Source of the DNA: Limnanthes douglasii subsp. nivea
Taxonomy: Eukaryota; Streptophyta; Magnoliopsida; Brassicales; Limnanthaceae
Direction of reading: 5' to 3'
Length of the DNA: 64,000 nucleotides
NCBI GenBank assembly: GCA_036936605.1
Contig: JAUPFV010000005.1
Location: 47,760,742-47,824,741, forward strand
Shown here one piece after another: positions 48,001 through 59,882 of the stretch; the stretch's first letter is position 1, and every line of letters starts with the position of its first letter. The notes beneath the pieces were generated by a model, which ran no database searches, was not told the DNA's origin, and saw only the letters and a list, made by a program, of their open reading frames with translations. The position numbers and the translations under genes are program-made.

Positions 48001-48016
48001 GTTATATAAAAGCTGT
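48001..48016 (+). promoter_or_regulatory. TATA box of the family B transposase
   Basis: GTTATATAAAAGCTG, followed by a leader exon ending TTGTAG at 48086 and a leader intron 48087..48619 (GTAATT ... AATGCAG). Confidence 0.55.
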
Positions 48017-48379
48017 GACATTCATATTTGATTCTTTTTCTCTCTAATTTTTTATACGTGACTTTAACAGTGCACTACTATTGTAGGTAATTCTCCATTC
48101 TTAATCGATTTTTTGTTTTTTTTGTTGATTTTGATTGTGTTTAGGTTAATTTCGCAGTTAGTTTTGTTGTTATAGGTTAGAATTTCGAGTTTTTATGAAA
48201 TTTTGGATCGCGTAACTGTTTAGGTTTTGTCGATCTGTTTTTTGTGTGTTTTAATATTCATTTGTATTTTACGTTGTTAATGCAGTATATTGGTGGTATT
48301 AGCATCAGTTTTCGTTGATTTTCAGTCTGTGTTCTAGTTTTTATAAGTTTCAATCTGCGCGTAACTGTTTTTTGTTTCT

Positions 48380-48612
48380 ACGAAGCAGATGCGAAACGTT
48401 TATTAAGAACTTAGTTATAATTGCGAAACGTGTAGGTTTTTCTGGTTTTGTTGATGAAATATGTCTTTTTAGTAGATGCGAAACATTACCATTTTTATTT
48501 TGTGAAGATGCGAAACATCAATGTTCTTGATATAGATGATGCGAAACATGTTTTATAGATAGATGCGGAACTCATGTATTGTTTGCTAATAATAGATGCG
48601 AAACCTTTGTCT
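48380..48612 (+). repeat. Family B motif cluster in the transposase leader intron
   Basis: Seven copies of (T)AGATGCGAAAC or close variants, all on the plus strand, 25-55 bases apart. Confidence 0.88.
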
Positions 48613-48640
48613 AATGCAGGTACGCGATATCTAGTAGTAG

Positions 48641-51075
48641 GATGTGCATTTTTAAACTAAATGGGGAGCTTGCGATTTGTGACCTTGGTTTGTTTTCTGA
48701 GTTTGAAGATATTGTTAAATTTGTTTTAAGTAGATATGATACGTTGGTTCGGGGTAAATTCAAATTAAGATACTCTTGTGGTGATCTAGAAAATGTTATC
48801 TTAGGTTGTGATGGTGATTTAATTGCTTTGGTATCACTTGTTGATAGTTTGGGTGTTTCAAGTGTTACTATTAAAGTTGAAGGTGATGTTGTTGTTGGTG
48901 ATAATATAAAGAAACTGCTGAAAGTATAGTTGAAGTTGTAAATGAAGATTTTGTTTGTGGAGAAACTGGTAAAACTTCTGATGTTAATGGTATTAGTCAC
49001 AAGCATAAAGCACTTGATACGGTTGGTTGGGTTAATGAAATTAGTGGTGTGGGGCAGGTGTTTCAAGATGAGACAGTAGGTTTAAAATTAGCTGTTAGTC
49101 GGTTGGCTTTACAAAAAGGTTTTTCTTTTAAATATTTGCATAACAATAAACAAAGAGTAACTGTTTATTGCATGAAAAAGGATTCAAAGGGCTGTCCTTG
49201 GAGACTTTATGCTAAACAAGAGTGGTCTACTGGTTTTTTTGTTATTAAGAAGTATGTTGAAACTCATACACGTGGGATTGGTTTTAGCAAAGAAAATAGA
49301 AGACATTTGTCATCTGATTTGATTGGAAATGAAATACGTGATTGTGTGAGGATGAGAATGCTACAACTACAAGCGTGAAATCATTTTTTAAAAATGATTA
49401 CGGTTTAGATATTTCTTACCGTGTTTCATGGCTTGCTCTAGAAAAAGCTAGGAGGGCTGCATATGGAGATAGTTCAACTTCTTATAAACTTCTTAAGAAT
49501 TATTTTAAAACATTGAAGGTTTTTGATAGCAGCAGTGATTACATACTGGAGTATTCTTTGGAAACCAATGTGTTCAAGCGATGTTTTGTAGCATTCGGGT
49601 CTTGCCTCTATGGTTTCAATTCGTGTCATCAAGTTTTATTTGTTGATGGTACTTTTTTAACGGGAAAATATAACGGAGTTTTGTTATCTGCTATAGCCAA
49701 AAATGGTAACAATGGTAAGTTTTAATTATACTGGAATAAATGTTATCTTTTAAATATGTTATATATGAATCTGCAAAAAACAGGTTTGGAGATAAATAAC
49801 AAATAGATAGATGCAAAACGTTCTGAATAAATAACGTGATAGATGCGACATGTGTAATTAATGATTAATGTGCTAGATGCGAAACCCATTTAGTATATGA
49901 TAACATGATAGATGCGAAATACATATTGTATATGATTATTGAGATAGATGCGAAACCTATATATTAGTAAGAGGTAGTTGTGAAACCTCTTATAATGAAT
50001 CATTTATACTATTCTTTGTTCTATATATTGGTTGCGGGTATTTTCCCCGTTGCTTTTAGTATTGTTTCGTCTGAAGATACTGAGAATTGGGTATGGTTTT
50101 TGGAGATGTTGAAACCTCATCTTTTGGATCGCGAAATGACATTTATTAGTGATCGTCATTTAGGTATTATTACTGCTGTATCTGCTATATTTCCACATTG
50201 CCATCATGGATACTGTATTTATCATCTTATGAATAATTTGAGGCATTGTTTAAAAGCTACACCGACGACATTTAAGGAGAATATGGTAAAACTATTTAAA
50301 AGATGTGCATATGCTTCTAATCAGAATTTGTTTAATCAATATATGGATGAATTACTTAAGCAGGGAGGTGAGAAGATTCAAAGTTTTTTCAAAAATTTAT
50401 CTCCTGAGAAATATGTTTGTGCTTTTTTCAAAGGCAAAAGGTATGGTTCCATGGCATCTACTCCAGCTGAATCTTTTAACAACCAAGTAAAACAATTTTG
50501 TGGTTTGCCTATACATGAGTTAATTGATAGGATTAAAGTTTTAGAAATGAGTCAAATTTCGAGACATTTTGGTGATGCTGAACGTTGGACTAGTGTTTTG
50601 TGTCCTGAATTTGATGAAAAGTTTAAAACTAATGTTGAAGAAGGTCGTCCATGGATAGTTCATTCATCTACTCCTCTTTTGCATGAAGTGTTTTGTGATC
50701 ATGTTATGGTTGTTGATCTTAGTGTACATTGTTGTTCTTGTGGTTTGTGGCAACATGAGTGTTTCCCTTGTTCTCATGCTGTAGCTGCTATATTTTATAT
50801 AGATTCATATCCTATGGAATATGTTGAGCCATGCTATTTTGTAACCTCTTATAAGACAACATATTCATATGGTATAACTGAATTTACTACTTTTGGTCAA
50901 GGCTCTACTTCAACAAATTCTCCAGATTTACTTCCTCCACTTTTAAAAAGGAGAGCTGGACTACCTAAGAAGAAAAGAATTCCATCTAGAGGAGAATTAA
51001 GTATTCGTAAGATAACATGTTCTTGTTATTGTAAATCTGGTCATAACAGACGCACATGTGTAGACATTTTGTAAG
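48641..51075 (+). pseudogene. MULE transposase, family B (nearly complete)
   Basis: Start ATG 48641. The N-terminal MuDR/PB1-like module (LRYSCGDLENVILGCDGD) is followed by a zinc-finger-like region (TVYCMKKDSKGCPWRLYA), ISYRVSWLALEKARRAAYGD, catalytic Asp in LFVDGTFLTGKYNGVLL, an intron 49715..50037, then EMTFISDRHLGIITAVSAIF, HCHHGYCIYHLMNNLR, SPEKYVCAFFKGKRYGSMA, the SWIM finger CSCGLWQHECFPCSH and the knuckle CYCKSGHNRRTC. Damage: one-base frameshifts at about 48905 and about 49350, and the intron acceptor is GCGG where AG is needed (50036-50037). In active relatives it binds the element ends and cuts and pastes. Apart from these lesions the protein is well preserved. Confidence 0.87.
49800..49985 (+). 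repeat. Family B motif cluster in the transposase intron
   Basis: AGATGCAAAACG, AGATGCGACATG, AGATGCGAAACCC, AGATGCGAAATAC, AGATGCGAAACCT and AGTTGTGAAACCT, all on the plus strand. Confidence 0.85.
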
Positions 51076-51154
51076 ATGAATCAAATTTTTGATACTTTTA
51101 GTTTTTTCTGAGTTGTGTTTGTCATAATGACAATATATTGGGAATATTTCAATG

Positions 51155-51435
51155 GATGATAGTTGCGAAACGTTTTGTTATATGGACATGCTAGATGCGA
51201 AACGTGTCATAACCAACATGATGGGTTGTGATAGATGCGACACACGATTTACAAGATTTATTGAAGTCGATGTTAAACGTTATGATAGATGCGAAACAGC
51301 TTACACACAAATACACTAATTTAATAGTTGCGGAACCTTGGATAATTAAATATATTATCTAGTGATAGTTGCAAAACGTTGTAAATAAGTACATTTTTTG
51401 CAGATGCAAAACCAGCTCATAAAATGCATTTCTTA
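51155..51435 (+). repeat. Family B motif cluster after the transposase
   Basis: About eight copies, among them AGTTGCGAAACG, AGATGCGAAACGTG, AGATGCGAAACAGC and AGATGCAAAACC. Confidence 0.83.
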
Positions 51436-51647
51436 TCTAAGTGTTAAAATATGAATGCGAAAAAAGAAATAAAAAGATCTAGTTCGTTATGAAACAGGTG
51501 GAATACATGTTAAGTTTAGTAAAACGGAATACAAACTTAAAGAAATTTAAAAACAGAGTCTCCATCTTCAAACTCTGTTTAACCAGACCCTTAGTCTTCT
51601 AGTTTGGTTTGAGTCATCAAAAAACAAAAAAATAAACTTCTTCCTAC

Positions 51648-52070
51648 TCATAGTTCAAACAACAACAAAAAAACAGACCGTTCACCTAACCATCGGTCAG
51701 AGTCATATGCGTTGTCTTCAGAGTCATCTTTTTCTGATTCTTTATCGTCTTCTTCGTCTTCATCTTCTTTGTCTTCATCTTCAGTGTCGTAATCGTCTTC
51801 CATCCCGTCCTTTTTTCTCTTTCTTTTTAGGAGGACAAAAATAAGATCCTCATTTGGATCCTCTTCATCTTCTGAATAAGCATCTTCGGTATAAGCATCT
51901 TCGAAAAAAGAACCGAAACTTTCATAAGAATTTTCGTCTGAAAGCTCGTCTATCGTTGTATGTTTCCACTCTTCACTGGCCTCTAGGGAACGAGTGGGAG
52001 AACTGATATCACTATAACAGGGACCATCGTCTGAAGAATAGTTAAAATATGGTATTTTTTCAAAGCAAGT
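51648..52070 (-). pseudogene. Small acidic MULE-encoded protein, copy B
   Basis: A frame of 140 codons open from just after a TAA (52071) to TGA at 51648. It holds a Ser/Glu-rich first half, a basic patch (LLKRKRKK) and a second half dominated by Asp and Glu, the same plan as 18257..18628. There is no ATG upstream in frame (the only Met is at about 51804), so either a first exon is missed or the start was lost. A TATA-like TATAAAATATC lies at about 52150..52160 on the minus strand. It lies between the transposase and the Ulp1-like gene, as in family A. Confidence 0.5.
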
Positions 52071-52165
52071 TTATGAAATGAAAAGTTTTAGAAGATTTTC
52101 ACTGAGAATGAAGGGAGCTTTTGTGTTTGAGAACTGCGAAGAGTTAAGTGATATTTTATAGAGGT

Positions 52166-53470
52166 AGCTAAAGTGTTATAAGAAGGTGAAAAGTTTAAAG
52201 ATTAAACAGAAATAATTTATTGTTGGGCCTTTGATATTATTTAGATTTTCAATTAATGCGATGTAATAATTGGTATCCATTAGTTGTCAAGTTTAGAAAC
52301 TAAAGATCAAATCAAAGTAAAGGCACTAGTTTGTTTTTTTGAATTTTGAAACAGTTTAGCGAAAGAAAAAAAATAGAATAATTATACTAGAAACAATAGA
52401 AAAATAATTTAGTAGATGCGAAACACTCATTAGAATAAGAAAACTTGATGCGAAACCTTGTGTAAAAGTAAAATGATAGATGCGAAACGGGTCATTTTTA
52501 CCTTTCTATTTATAGATGCGAAATGGAATTTAAAACATAAGGGAATAGGCTTTGATAGATGCGGGACTGTGAATTTAAATTTTTGATAGATTAATTTATT
52601 AAGAATATGAAAAGACTACAAATTTTGACCAAAGTAATATATTTTAGTTGATATTTTTGAGCTTTTTTGTAATTAATGCAGTGTAATGATTAGTATTTTA
52701 GACTTGTCAAATCAAAGTAAAGTTACTAGTTTGATTTTTTATTTTTAAACCTATATATGTGTGAGATTGGTTGAGTTTATAAACTACAAAACAAATTTAC
52801 TTCCGCAAGTGGTAATTTGGATGAAAAATAATTAGTCCAGAAGGTAGGAAATAGTATGCAAGAGGAAAACTAAATTGGTAGATGCAGAACATACATTAGA
52901 ATATAGAAGATAGATGCGAAACCTTATGTAAAAAATATATAAAAGATGCGAAGCGTAATATTGAACTTTGTCTAGTAGATGCGGAAATGATATGAAATAT
53001 AAAGAACATATGATATGCTAGACGCGGGACAATGTATTTAAATTTTTGATAGGTTAATTTATTAAGAAGGTGAAAATACTACAATCTTTGACAGAAGTAA
53101 TATCTTTGGTTGATATATGTGAGCTTTTGTAATTAATGCAGTGTAATGATGAGTATCTTAGACTTGTCAAATCATGTAAGAAAATATCAAATCAAACTAT
53201 AGCTACTACTTTTATTTTTGACTTATATATATATATGTGTGTGTGTGAGATTGGTTGAGTTTATTAACTACAAACATATATTTACTCTATGTAACTGATA
53301 ATTGGATTTAGAGCAGAATATAGGAAAGAGTTTTCAAGAGAAAAAAATAAAGGGATAAATGCGAAACATGAATTAGAATAAAAATGGTAGATGCGGAACT
53401 CGTTTATAGTTCGAGATAGATGCGATACACGTTTTATTACAAGTTAGGTAGATGCGAAACCTTAGCTGTT
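52166..53470. repeat. Three tandem units of about 460 bp, each ending in a motif cluster
   Basis: Units begin near 52166, at about 52585 and at 53048 (463 bp between the last two). Each has an AT-rich half (ATTAATGCAGTGTAATGAT, GACTTGTCAAATC, GAGATTGGTTGAG) followed by four or five family B motifs. Confidence 0.8.
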
Positions 53471-54659
53471 AGACAGTTTACATGTAAAAAAAATATTACA
53501 AACATCACAAGAAGAAGTAAAACAAATATTAGTAATCATCGTCCCAATATTTGTTAGTGTTCATGTTATTAAGAAACATGTAGATCACTTCTACTCTTCT
53601 TAATGGTGCAATTTCAGAAGTTTTGTGAAAGTTAAGTTTCCCATGCAAAATATAATCTTTGAAGTAATCACAGACCATTACTCCGTAATCAAGTGATCCG
53701 GATCTTTGTTTAGTAATCTTTACTGGACAAACTATCTTTATTGGTTCTTCTGATTGTAAAATGTTTTTGTTTTGGAGGTATGCAACATGTAAATTAATAA
53801 ACATACAAATAAATCAGATGATATATATATGTTCTATGAAATTATTATAAAAGAGAGACACATACTAATCTTTCTACAATTTTTCTTGTTGGATCTGGAC
53901 GTTTTGATATTGGGTTTAGATTTACTATTTTTTGATGTTCAACATCTATTACCAATAATGTCCAATGGTTAACATTCCCAGGTCTATCATATGTTAGAAG
54001 CGGAACAAAGATTAAACCTTCTGTGATGCCTTATAACTTATCGTCAACATATAATGTTACATCCATATTTCGGTTCAGCAGATGCTACATTGGAGGAGTA
54101 ATAGTTAGAAACATTTGTTTATAAATTAACAAATGTCGTAAAAGTATTTTATTCATACCATTACGCTCAGATAAGTATGTTACTGACATAAATTCTCCTT
54201 TACTACTTGCAACTAGTATTTGAAAGTTGTGTTCTTTAAGGTTGATATATATAACCATCAATTACCTGTTTTGTCAAAAGTGAAAACCATCAGTTTGTTA
54301 ACATATGATTGGTGAAGCAATGGAAACAAAGTAAATTTGAATTTAACTTTTACCGTAGAGTCGATTTCATCTTCATCTGCTATCTCCATCAAAGTACTAA
54401 CAAAAATATTTGATCATGGTACATCTCGACATGACCATACTATTGGATCAAAATTATTTTCTCCTTTTTCAATATTTCCTAATTTGTAGTATTCCTTTAT
54501 GTTAATAGCAGATGTTGCTTTGTTCGTAAATGACCACTCTTTTCTGGTAATTTCCATGTTAGGTTGTTCTATACAGACTTGTTGTTGAGTAGGATCTAAA
54601 ATTAGTTCAAATGAAGGACCTTCATCCAAATATTTCTGCACATATGGGAAAGAATTGAA

Positions 54660-55340
54660 ACTGTTAGAGGAAATAGATGCGAAACGTTCCAAAATATAAA
54701 AGATGGGAAATAAGGGGAACAAAGCCAGATGCGAAACATTCAAAAATAGAAACGATAGATGCGAAACGCTTAGTAAAGGAGAAATAAGGAAAACAATGTT
54801 AGATGCAAAACGTACAGTAATATAATAGAGGGGAAATAAGGGAAAGCCAAGCTAGATGCGAAACTTTCAGAAATGGAAACGATATATGCGAAACAAATAG
54901 TAAATGAGAAATAAGGAAAACCATGTTAGACGCGAAACGTACAGTAATATAATAGAGGAGAAATAAGGGGAAGCCAAGCTAGATGCGAAACATTCAAAAA
55001 TAGAACGATAGATGTGAAACATTTAGAAATATAATAGAGAGGAAATTAGCTTAAGCCAAGGTAGATGCGAAACCTTCAGTAAATGAGAAAGTAGGAAAAT
55101 CTGCTAGATGCGAAACAGTTAAGTATGACATGTGCGAATGTTTCACTTACTTTTTTCTTTTGTACATCCTTTTCAATTCTTATAATTTCTTTCTCAATTG
55201 CTGGGTCTAAGTCACTGACTTGTGGCGTTTGAATTTCTTGGACTTCTGATGCATTTTCCTTAACAAAACAGAAAACTGGACATTAGATGCGAAACATGAG
55301 TAAAAGTAATACAGAAGGATGATAGATGCGAAACATTTAT
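54660..55340 (+). repeat. Family B motif clusters in Ulp1-like gene introns
   Basis: About fourteen copies in two introns (54660-55135 and 55280-55335), none inside the exon between them. Three diverged longer units (GAAATAAGG, AAAGCCAAGC, TAGATGCGAAAC, TTCAAAAATAG) indicate local tandem spread. On the plus strand although the gene is on the minus strand. Confidence 0.87.
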
Positions 55341-56629
55341 CTTTAAATACAAAACCAACTTTCAGTTAAATACCAGAGGCAGATAAACATATAAATACAG
55401 ATAATATTACAGAATTTAAGCCAAAAAAGAAGATAATACACAACAATATATATCTTTAAATACAATTTTTTTTCAAAACATGTTTTGTTAATTATGGGTT
55501 ATCTATATCACCTCTTTGTCCACAACATCTTCCTTTGTTACTTTAGATTCTTCACGAACATACTTTTCCACTCCAGATGCTTCAGCAACACTCTTGTCCC
55601 CTTTAAATACTTCAGCTACTGTGCTTGACGTTTCAGATATTTCAGCAATTGATTCTTTAGCAGTAGGAACAACATGCATTAGTATTTTTTTTATCTTGTT
55701 CTTCCATAACAATATTGGGATTTTGATCTTCTGTAACGTTAACAAGAACTGAGGGATCATCTTTGTTTTCAAAACCAATTTCAGATACTTCAGCAACTTC
55801 AGATACTTTAGCAACTTCAGTAGTAATTAACTGCGAGATTGTCTTTCTTTTCAAACCCACCATCACTAATAATAGTGGCATCAACTTGCTTTTCCATTCC
55901 AATTTCAATAGGAGTAGAATTCTCATTTTCTATAACAACAATATATTCAGAAGTAACAATATCAACATTAATAGGGGAATCACTATTAATAGTGGTATGA
56001 ACTTGGTTTTCCACCCCAACATTCCTGTTTGCAATAGCAAAAACATCCTCAGATGTAGTAGCAGCAACATGAAATTCAACATCAGCAACATGGTCATTTT
56101 CATCAGTAACAACAACAACATTATGATCATGTTTTTCCAAATCATCTTCACTTTTTTCTTGTTGTGGAGGTGGAACCTTGTCTTCCACAACAATATTTGG
56201 TGTTTTTCTTATTTTATTTGGTGATTGGTGACCTTGATCATTTAATCTCTTTCTTCTTGAATAAGTTTTTGGTTGTTGTTCAGTTGTTTCCATGTTTAGC
56301 TTCAACATAGGCAGTTTAAGTGTGTTTTGTAGTTCAACCTCAATGTCCATCTCTGCATCAACTTTCATTTGTGTAATGATCTTCTCCTTTTCTTCGAGTT
56401 CCTTTTTCAGTTCATCAATTTGTTGTTAAAATTGCCGGCGTTCCATTTCAGTTTTTTTACTTTATCAAATGTTGTTAAGTCAAATCTTTGGCTAGAGACT
56501 GGGTCAGTGTGTGGTTTGTCTGCGTCTAATGGTGGTGTTGTTGTTAGGTCTGTGGGTGGGTGTATGGCTGTGGTTGGCGCTGGGGCTGGGGCTGTTGTGT
56601 TAACTTCCTGTAAAATAATAAGCAATGTA

Positions 56630-57010
56630 AAAGATAGATGCGAAACCTTTGACATCAGAAGATAAATAATAGATGCGAAATCTTAACATTCATAAACCTA
56701 GATGCGAAACGTTAAAGTCAAATCAAATGATAGATGTAGAACTTAAATAGAAAGGATAGATGCGGAACGTAAATAAATGATAGATGCAGAACTAAAAAAA
56801 ATGTTAGATGCGGAACGTGTACATAAAGATAGATGCGGGACGTGTACATAAAGATAGATGCGAAATGTGAAACAGAGTGATAGATGTAGAAATTTTAACA
56901 GAATGATAGATAAGAAACGTTAATTACAAGTAGATGCGAAACTTTCAGTTATCATGATGTTAGATGCGCAACCTTCAGTAATCATGATACTAGATGCAGA
57001 ATGTATAACA
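56630..57010 (+). repeat. Dense family B motif cluster (about 14 copies)
   Basis: Copies every 22-33 bases, for example AGATGCGAAACC, AGATGCGGAACG, AGATGCGGGACG, AGATGCGCAACC and AGATGCAGAAC, filling the intron between two Ulp1-like exons. Confidence 0.88.
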
Positions 57011-58124
57011 AATATGATAAAACAGTAGATTTTTACCTTTTCTCTTGCTAGTAATTTCTTCAACCTTCTGTTTTCTGTCTAGAGATGGTATAATTTGTCT
57101 GAAAGTTTATTTTAGAACTCTTTTGTATTGTCTTTTCAGGTTTCTTCAGATTTCTAAGAATATGTGATGTTGTATTCACCTTTCTTGCAATTGGGGTATC
57201 AGCTGTATCCACTGGTAAAGTTTTCTCTTTCATGTTCTGTACTGGTTTTCTTCGTCGTGTTGTAGTCTTTTTAGTTCTTGGAACTTTTTTGCGTGGTTGA
57301 AATATGTATTGGTTAAGTGTTTTTTCGCTATCAGTATAATCTGTTGCAGCTTGTTCTTGTAGCGTATCCCAATGCAAACCATCTTCATATTCGTTGAGGT
57401 TTACTTGTTCTAATTCTATTGGTGGAACAATATCATTTTCTTGAAGAGCATCATTATTTTCTTCATTTATTTGGAATTCTCCTCCAAATTCTTCTTCTTC
57501 TTCTTCTTCTTCAGTCAGCTTCAATTGCTCTTCAAGAATCTATAAAATTGTTAAAATGTTAGAGTAAACATATATATATATATATATGTAAAATTTGAAA
57601 CAGAATAAAAAACATATCGTATTCATTTGTTATGTTTCTTATGGCTTCAACCAAATCTAAATCTGTTTTGCGTTCAATACCCAACCATTTGAAGGATCTA
57701 GGTATCCTGTGTTCAATTTCAATATCTTGACATAAAGTTGTGTGTTCCATGATGAATGGCTACATATTAACAATACTTTAAATATCATTTGTTGACTAAA
57801 TATTTTATATGAAATAAAATGAAGAAAAATACTAACCAGTAAAAGGGCAACACAGCCTACTACTTTTCCAGGTTTAGTTTCATGACAAGCTATTATTGAA
57901 TTCATCAATGTTTCCCGGATTGCTTCAACCCAATTGTAGTTGTTTATTTTATCAAGGTGTTCTACATAATAGACCACAGTCGAAGCTAGTACATCTCCAG
58001 ATGTAGAGAAAAACAAGGTAGAACAGGCTAGCAATATAAAGAGTATGACAACATCTTCTTTTGCGTCTTGTCTATTTGTTTTTACTTTTATTGCATCCTA
58101 CAAACAAGCAAAACCATTTCCTAA

Positions 58125-58420
58125 ATTTGATAGATGTGAAACTTTAGTAATTATATAAAGATAGATGCGGAACATATGCAAGCGGTAAACGATGGATGCG
58201 AAATGAGTCCTAACTTTGGGGAGATGCGGAACGTGTTTTAATTTTGAAATAGGGCTAATGTGATAGATGCAAAAACTGGTTTAATCGTAGTAGATGCGGT
58301 ACGTTGTTCAAAATGAAAAGAGGTCTAACGTGATATATGCGATACCTAGTTTAATATGAAGCAAATTAAAGAGATAGATGCGCAACCTTATGTAAACCAA
58401 AAGTAGTAGATGAGAAGCAA
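58125..58420 (+). repeat. Family B motif cluster
   Basis: About nine copies, several diverged (AGATGCGGTACG, ATATGCGATACC, AGATGCGCAACC), in another intron of the Ulp1-like gene. Confidence 0.82.
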
Positions 58421-58964
58421 CTTATGCAAGTATTAAAACAATTAAAAAATGTGAGAGAGATTGAATTTGCGAACCTTTATAAGTTTGTTAGTGATTGGTT
58501 TTGCTCTGCTTTCATCAACTTTTCTTGATGTCTTCTCATAAAAATACTTCTTTATTATCCTTGATTTTTCTTCGTCTTCTAATTCTGAAAACCTAGGTTC
58601 AAAACTTTTTGTTGAAGTAACATATTTTCATTCCCATGTTTTAAAACAAAGATGATCTTTATATCATTGTTTGTAAGCTTTAAAAACTTTTCCCCCAATT
58701 TAAATGCTTATTCTTCGTCATCATATGTCATCACAATCTGTTCAATTACATCCTAGTGTTTTTTGTATGCAGTCTTCTTTGTCCGAAGATCATAGGCTGT
58801 TTTTAAAAGTGAGTAAAAGGGTATCTTCTTTGCTGCTTCTATATGTTCTGGCCTCACTTTTGTCTCTTCCATCTGTTTAACAGTGCAAAGAGGTCGGATC
58901 TGTAAAAACATGTTTTTGGTGCCATTTTTACCTGTAAAAGCAATAAAAGAGAAAATTATATGAG

Positions 58965-59325
58965 ATTTGATAGATGCGAAATGTAAAGAGATGTATAATT
59001 TAAGGTTTCCGGTTGATACGAAACCTATACAGATCAATAATATCAAATATTTGCTAGATGCGAAACTCTACATAAAACCTGCAAATAAGGGAAAAATGAT
59101 AGATGCGAAACCCAATGAAATCTATAACCAGAATACTCTAGTAGATGCGAAACCCAAGGAAATCTATAACCAGAAGACTCTAGTAGATGCGAATCAAAGG
59201 AAATCTATAACCAGAAGACTCTATTAGATGCGAAACCGAAGGAAATCTATAACCAGAAGACTATAATAGATGCGAAACCTATATAAAAAACCTGCAATTA
59301 CCTAAATTCTATATGCGAAACCTAT
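58965..59325 (+). repeat. Family B motif cluster with 41-44-bp period
   Basis: Nine copies in the first intron. From 59095 to 59280 the unit TAGATGCGAAACCCAAGGAA, ATCTATAACCAGAAGACTC recurs four to five times, so motif spread here is by tandem duplication. Confidence 0.88.
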
Positions 59326-59396
59326 ACAACAACAGTAACATTTAGTAATGTTTCTGTAATTAAAATCACATTTTAATTAAGCAGTTTCTACAGAGT

Positions 59397-59424
59397 CTCG
59401 TGTCTCGCTGAAGCGAGACACGAG
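59397..59424. repeat. Perfect 28-base hairpin
   Basis: CTCGTGTCTCGCT (59397..59409) and its exact complement AGCGAGACACGAG (59412..59424) are separated by two bases, in the first intron of the Ulp1-like gene. Confidence 0.9.
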
Positions 59425-59882
59425 TAAGCATTGTTTGTCAGTGGAAAACAAAATCGAAACAGTTTTTTCAAACCCTAGATTTTTCTGTAATCGTAATTGT
59501 AATCAAACTGGATAATTGAAATCGTAAAACAACTTTAAACTTACCCGTTCACCGTTGTTTGTCATCGTTGATACTCTGATACTCTGACCGGAGTCTTGAT
59601 TGGAGTTGATAACGTTATCAAAGTCGAACAGTTTAGTTGAATTCGTTGGAGTCGTAAGTCGGACAGCGGTTGATGAATTCATTGGAGTCGGAGTACTTTT
59701 GGAAGAGAGAGAGGAAGTTAGAGAGAGAGGAAGTTAGAAAGAGAGGGAGAGGGAGAAGGATAGGAGATGTTGTAGTGTTAAAAAACGGGTCTTTATATCG
59801 AGGGTATTTTTGACAAAAAATTTGTGGATTATTTTGGGTCTTTATTGGTAATAGGTTTGTAAAACATGTCTTTATTGGTATT

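Larger units (their letters stand above)
53529..59565 (-). pseudogene. Ulp1/C48 protease-like MULE gene, family B (about 11 exons)
   Basis: Inferred exons in order: 59565..59545 (MTNNGER), 58931..58475, 58097..57838, 57759..about 57610, 57539..about 57037, 56607..55512, 55258..55151, 54635..54354, 54265..54159, 54084..53866, about 53780..53529. The N-terminal domain (HIEAAKKIPFYSLLKTAYDL ... IIFVLKHGN, then SRIIKKYFYEKTSRKV) matches copy A2. The middle is low-complexity, with coiled-coil and acidic parts. Then comes INIKEYYKLGNIEKGENNFD. The protease end has the His motif VNHWTLLVIDVEHQ, NLNPIS at the usual Asp position, and GSLDYGVMVCDYF where the catalytic Cys of DCG is Tyr (TAC). Several stops (near 58752, 58708, 54415, 54035) and frameshifts (near 58863, 58620, 56440, 55830, 55690) disable it. 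Plant MULEs with Ulp1-like genes (Kaonashi) are known. Confidence 0.78.
47870..59880. mobile_element. Family B MULE, about 12 kb, with three genes and motif arrays
   Basis: The left end (TACCATTTAAGACCC, CAAAATAATTTCC) and the inverted right end (TACCAATAAAGACCC, AAAATAATCC; about 59830..59880) resemble each other, so degenerate terminal repeats are likely. Exact ends and target duplication are not resolved. Content: transposase (plus), small acidic gene (minus), Ulp1-like gene (minus). Some 80 copies of the TAGATGCGAAAC-type motif fill leader, introns and spacers. Confidence 0.78.

Noticed and set aside
55516..56224. Plus-strand frames of 78-153 codons
   Set aside because: Antisense of the low-complexity exon of the Ulp1-like gene; Asn/Ile/Ser-rich with no domain.
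48380..59325. Regularly spaced short repeats resembling a CRISPR array
   Set aside because: Repeats are only about 12 bases, spacing is irregular, copies are diverged, and they lie in introns and spacers of a plant transposon. No cas-like genes.
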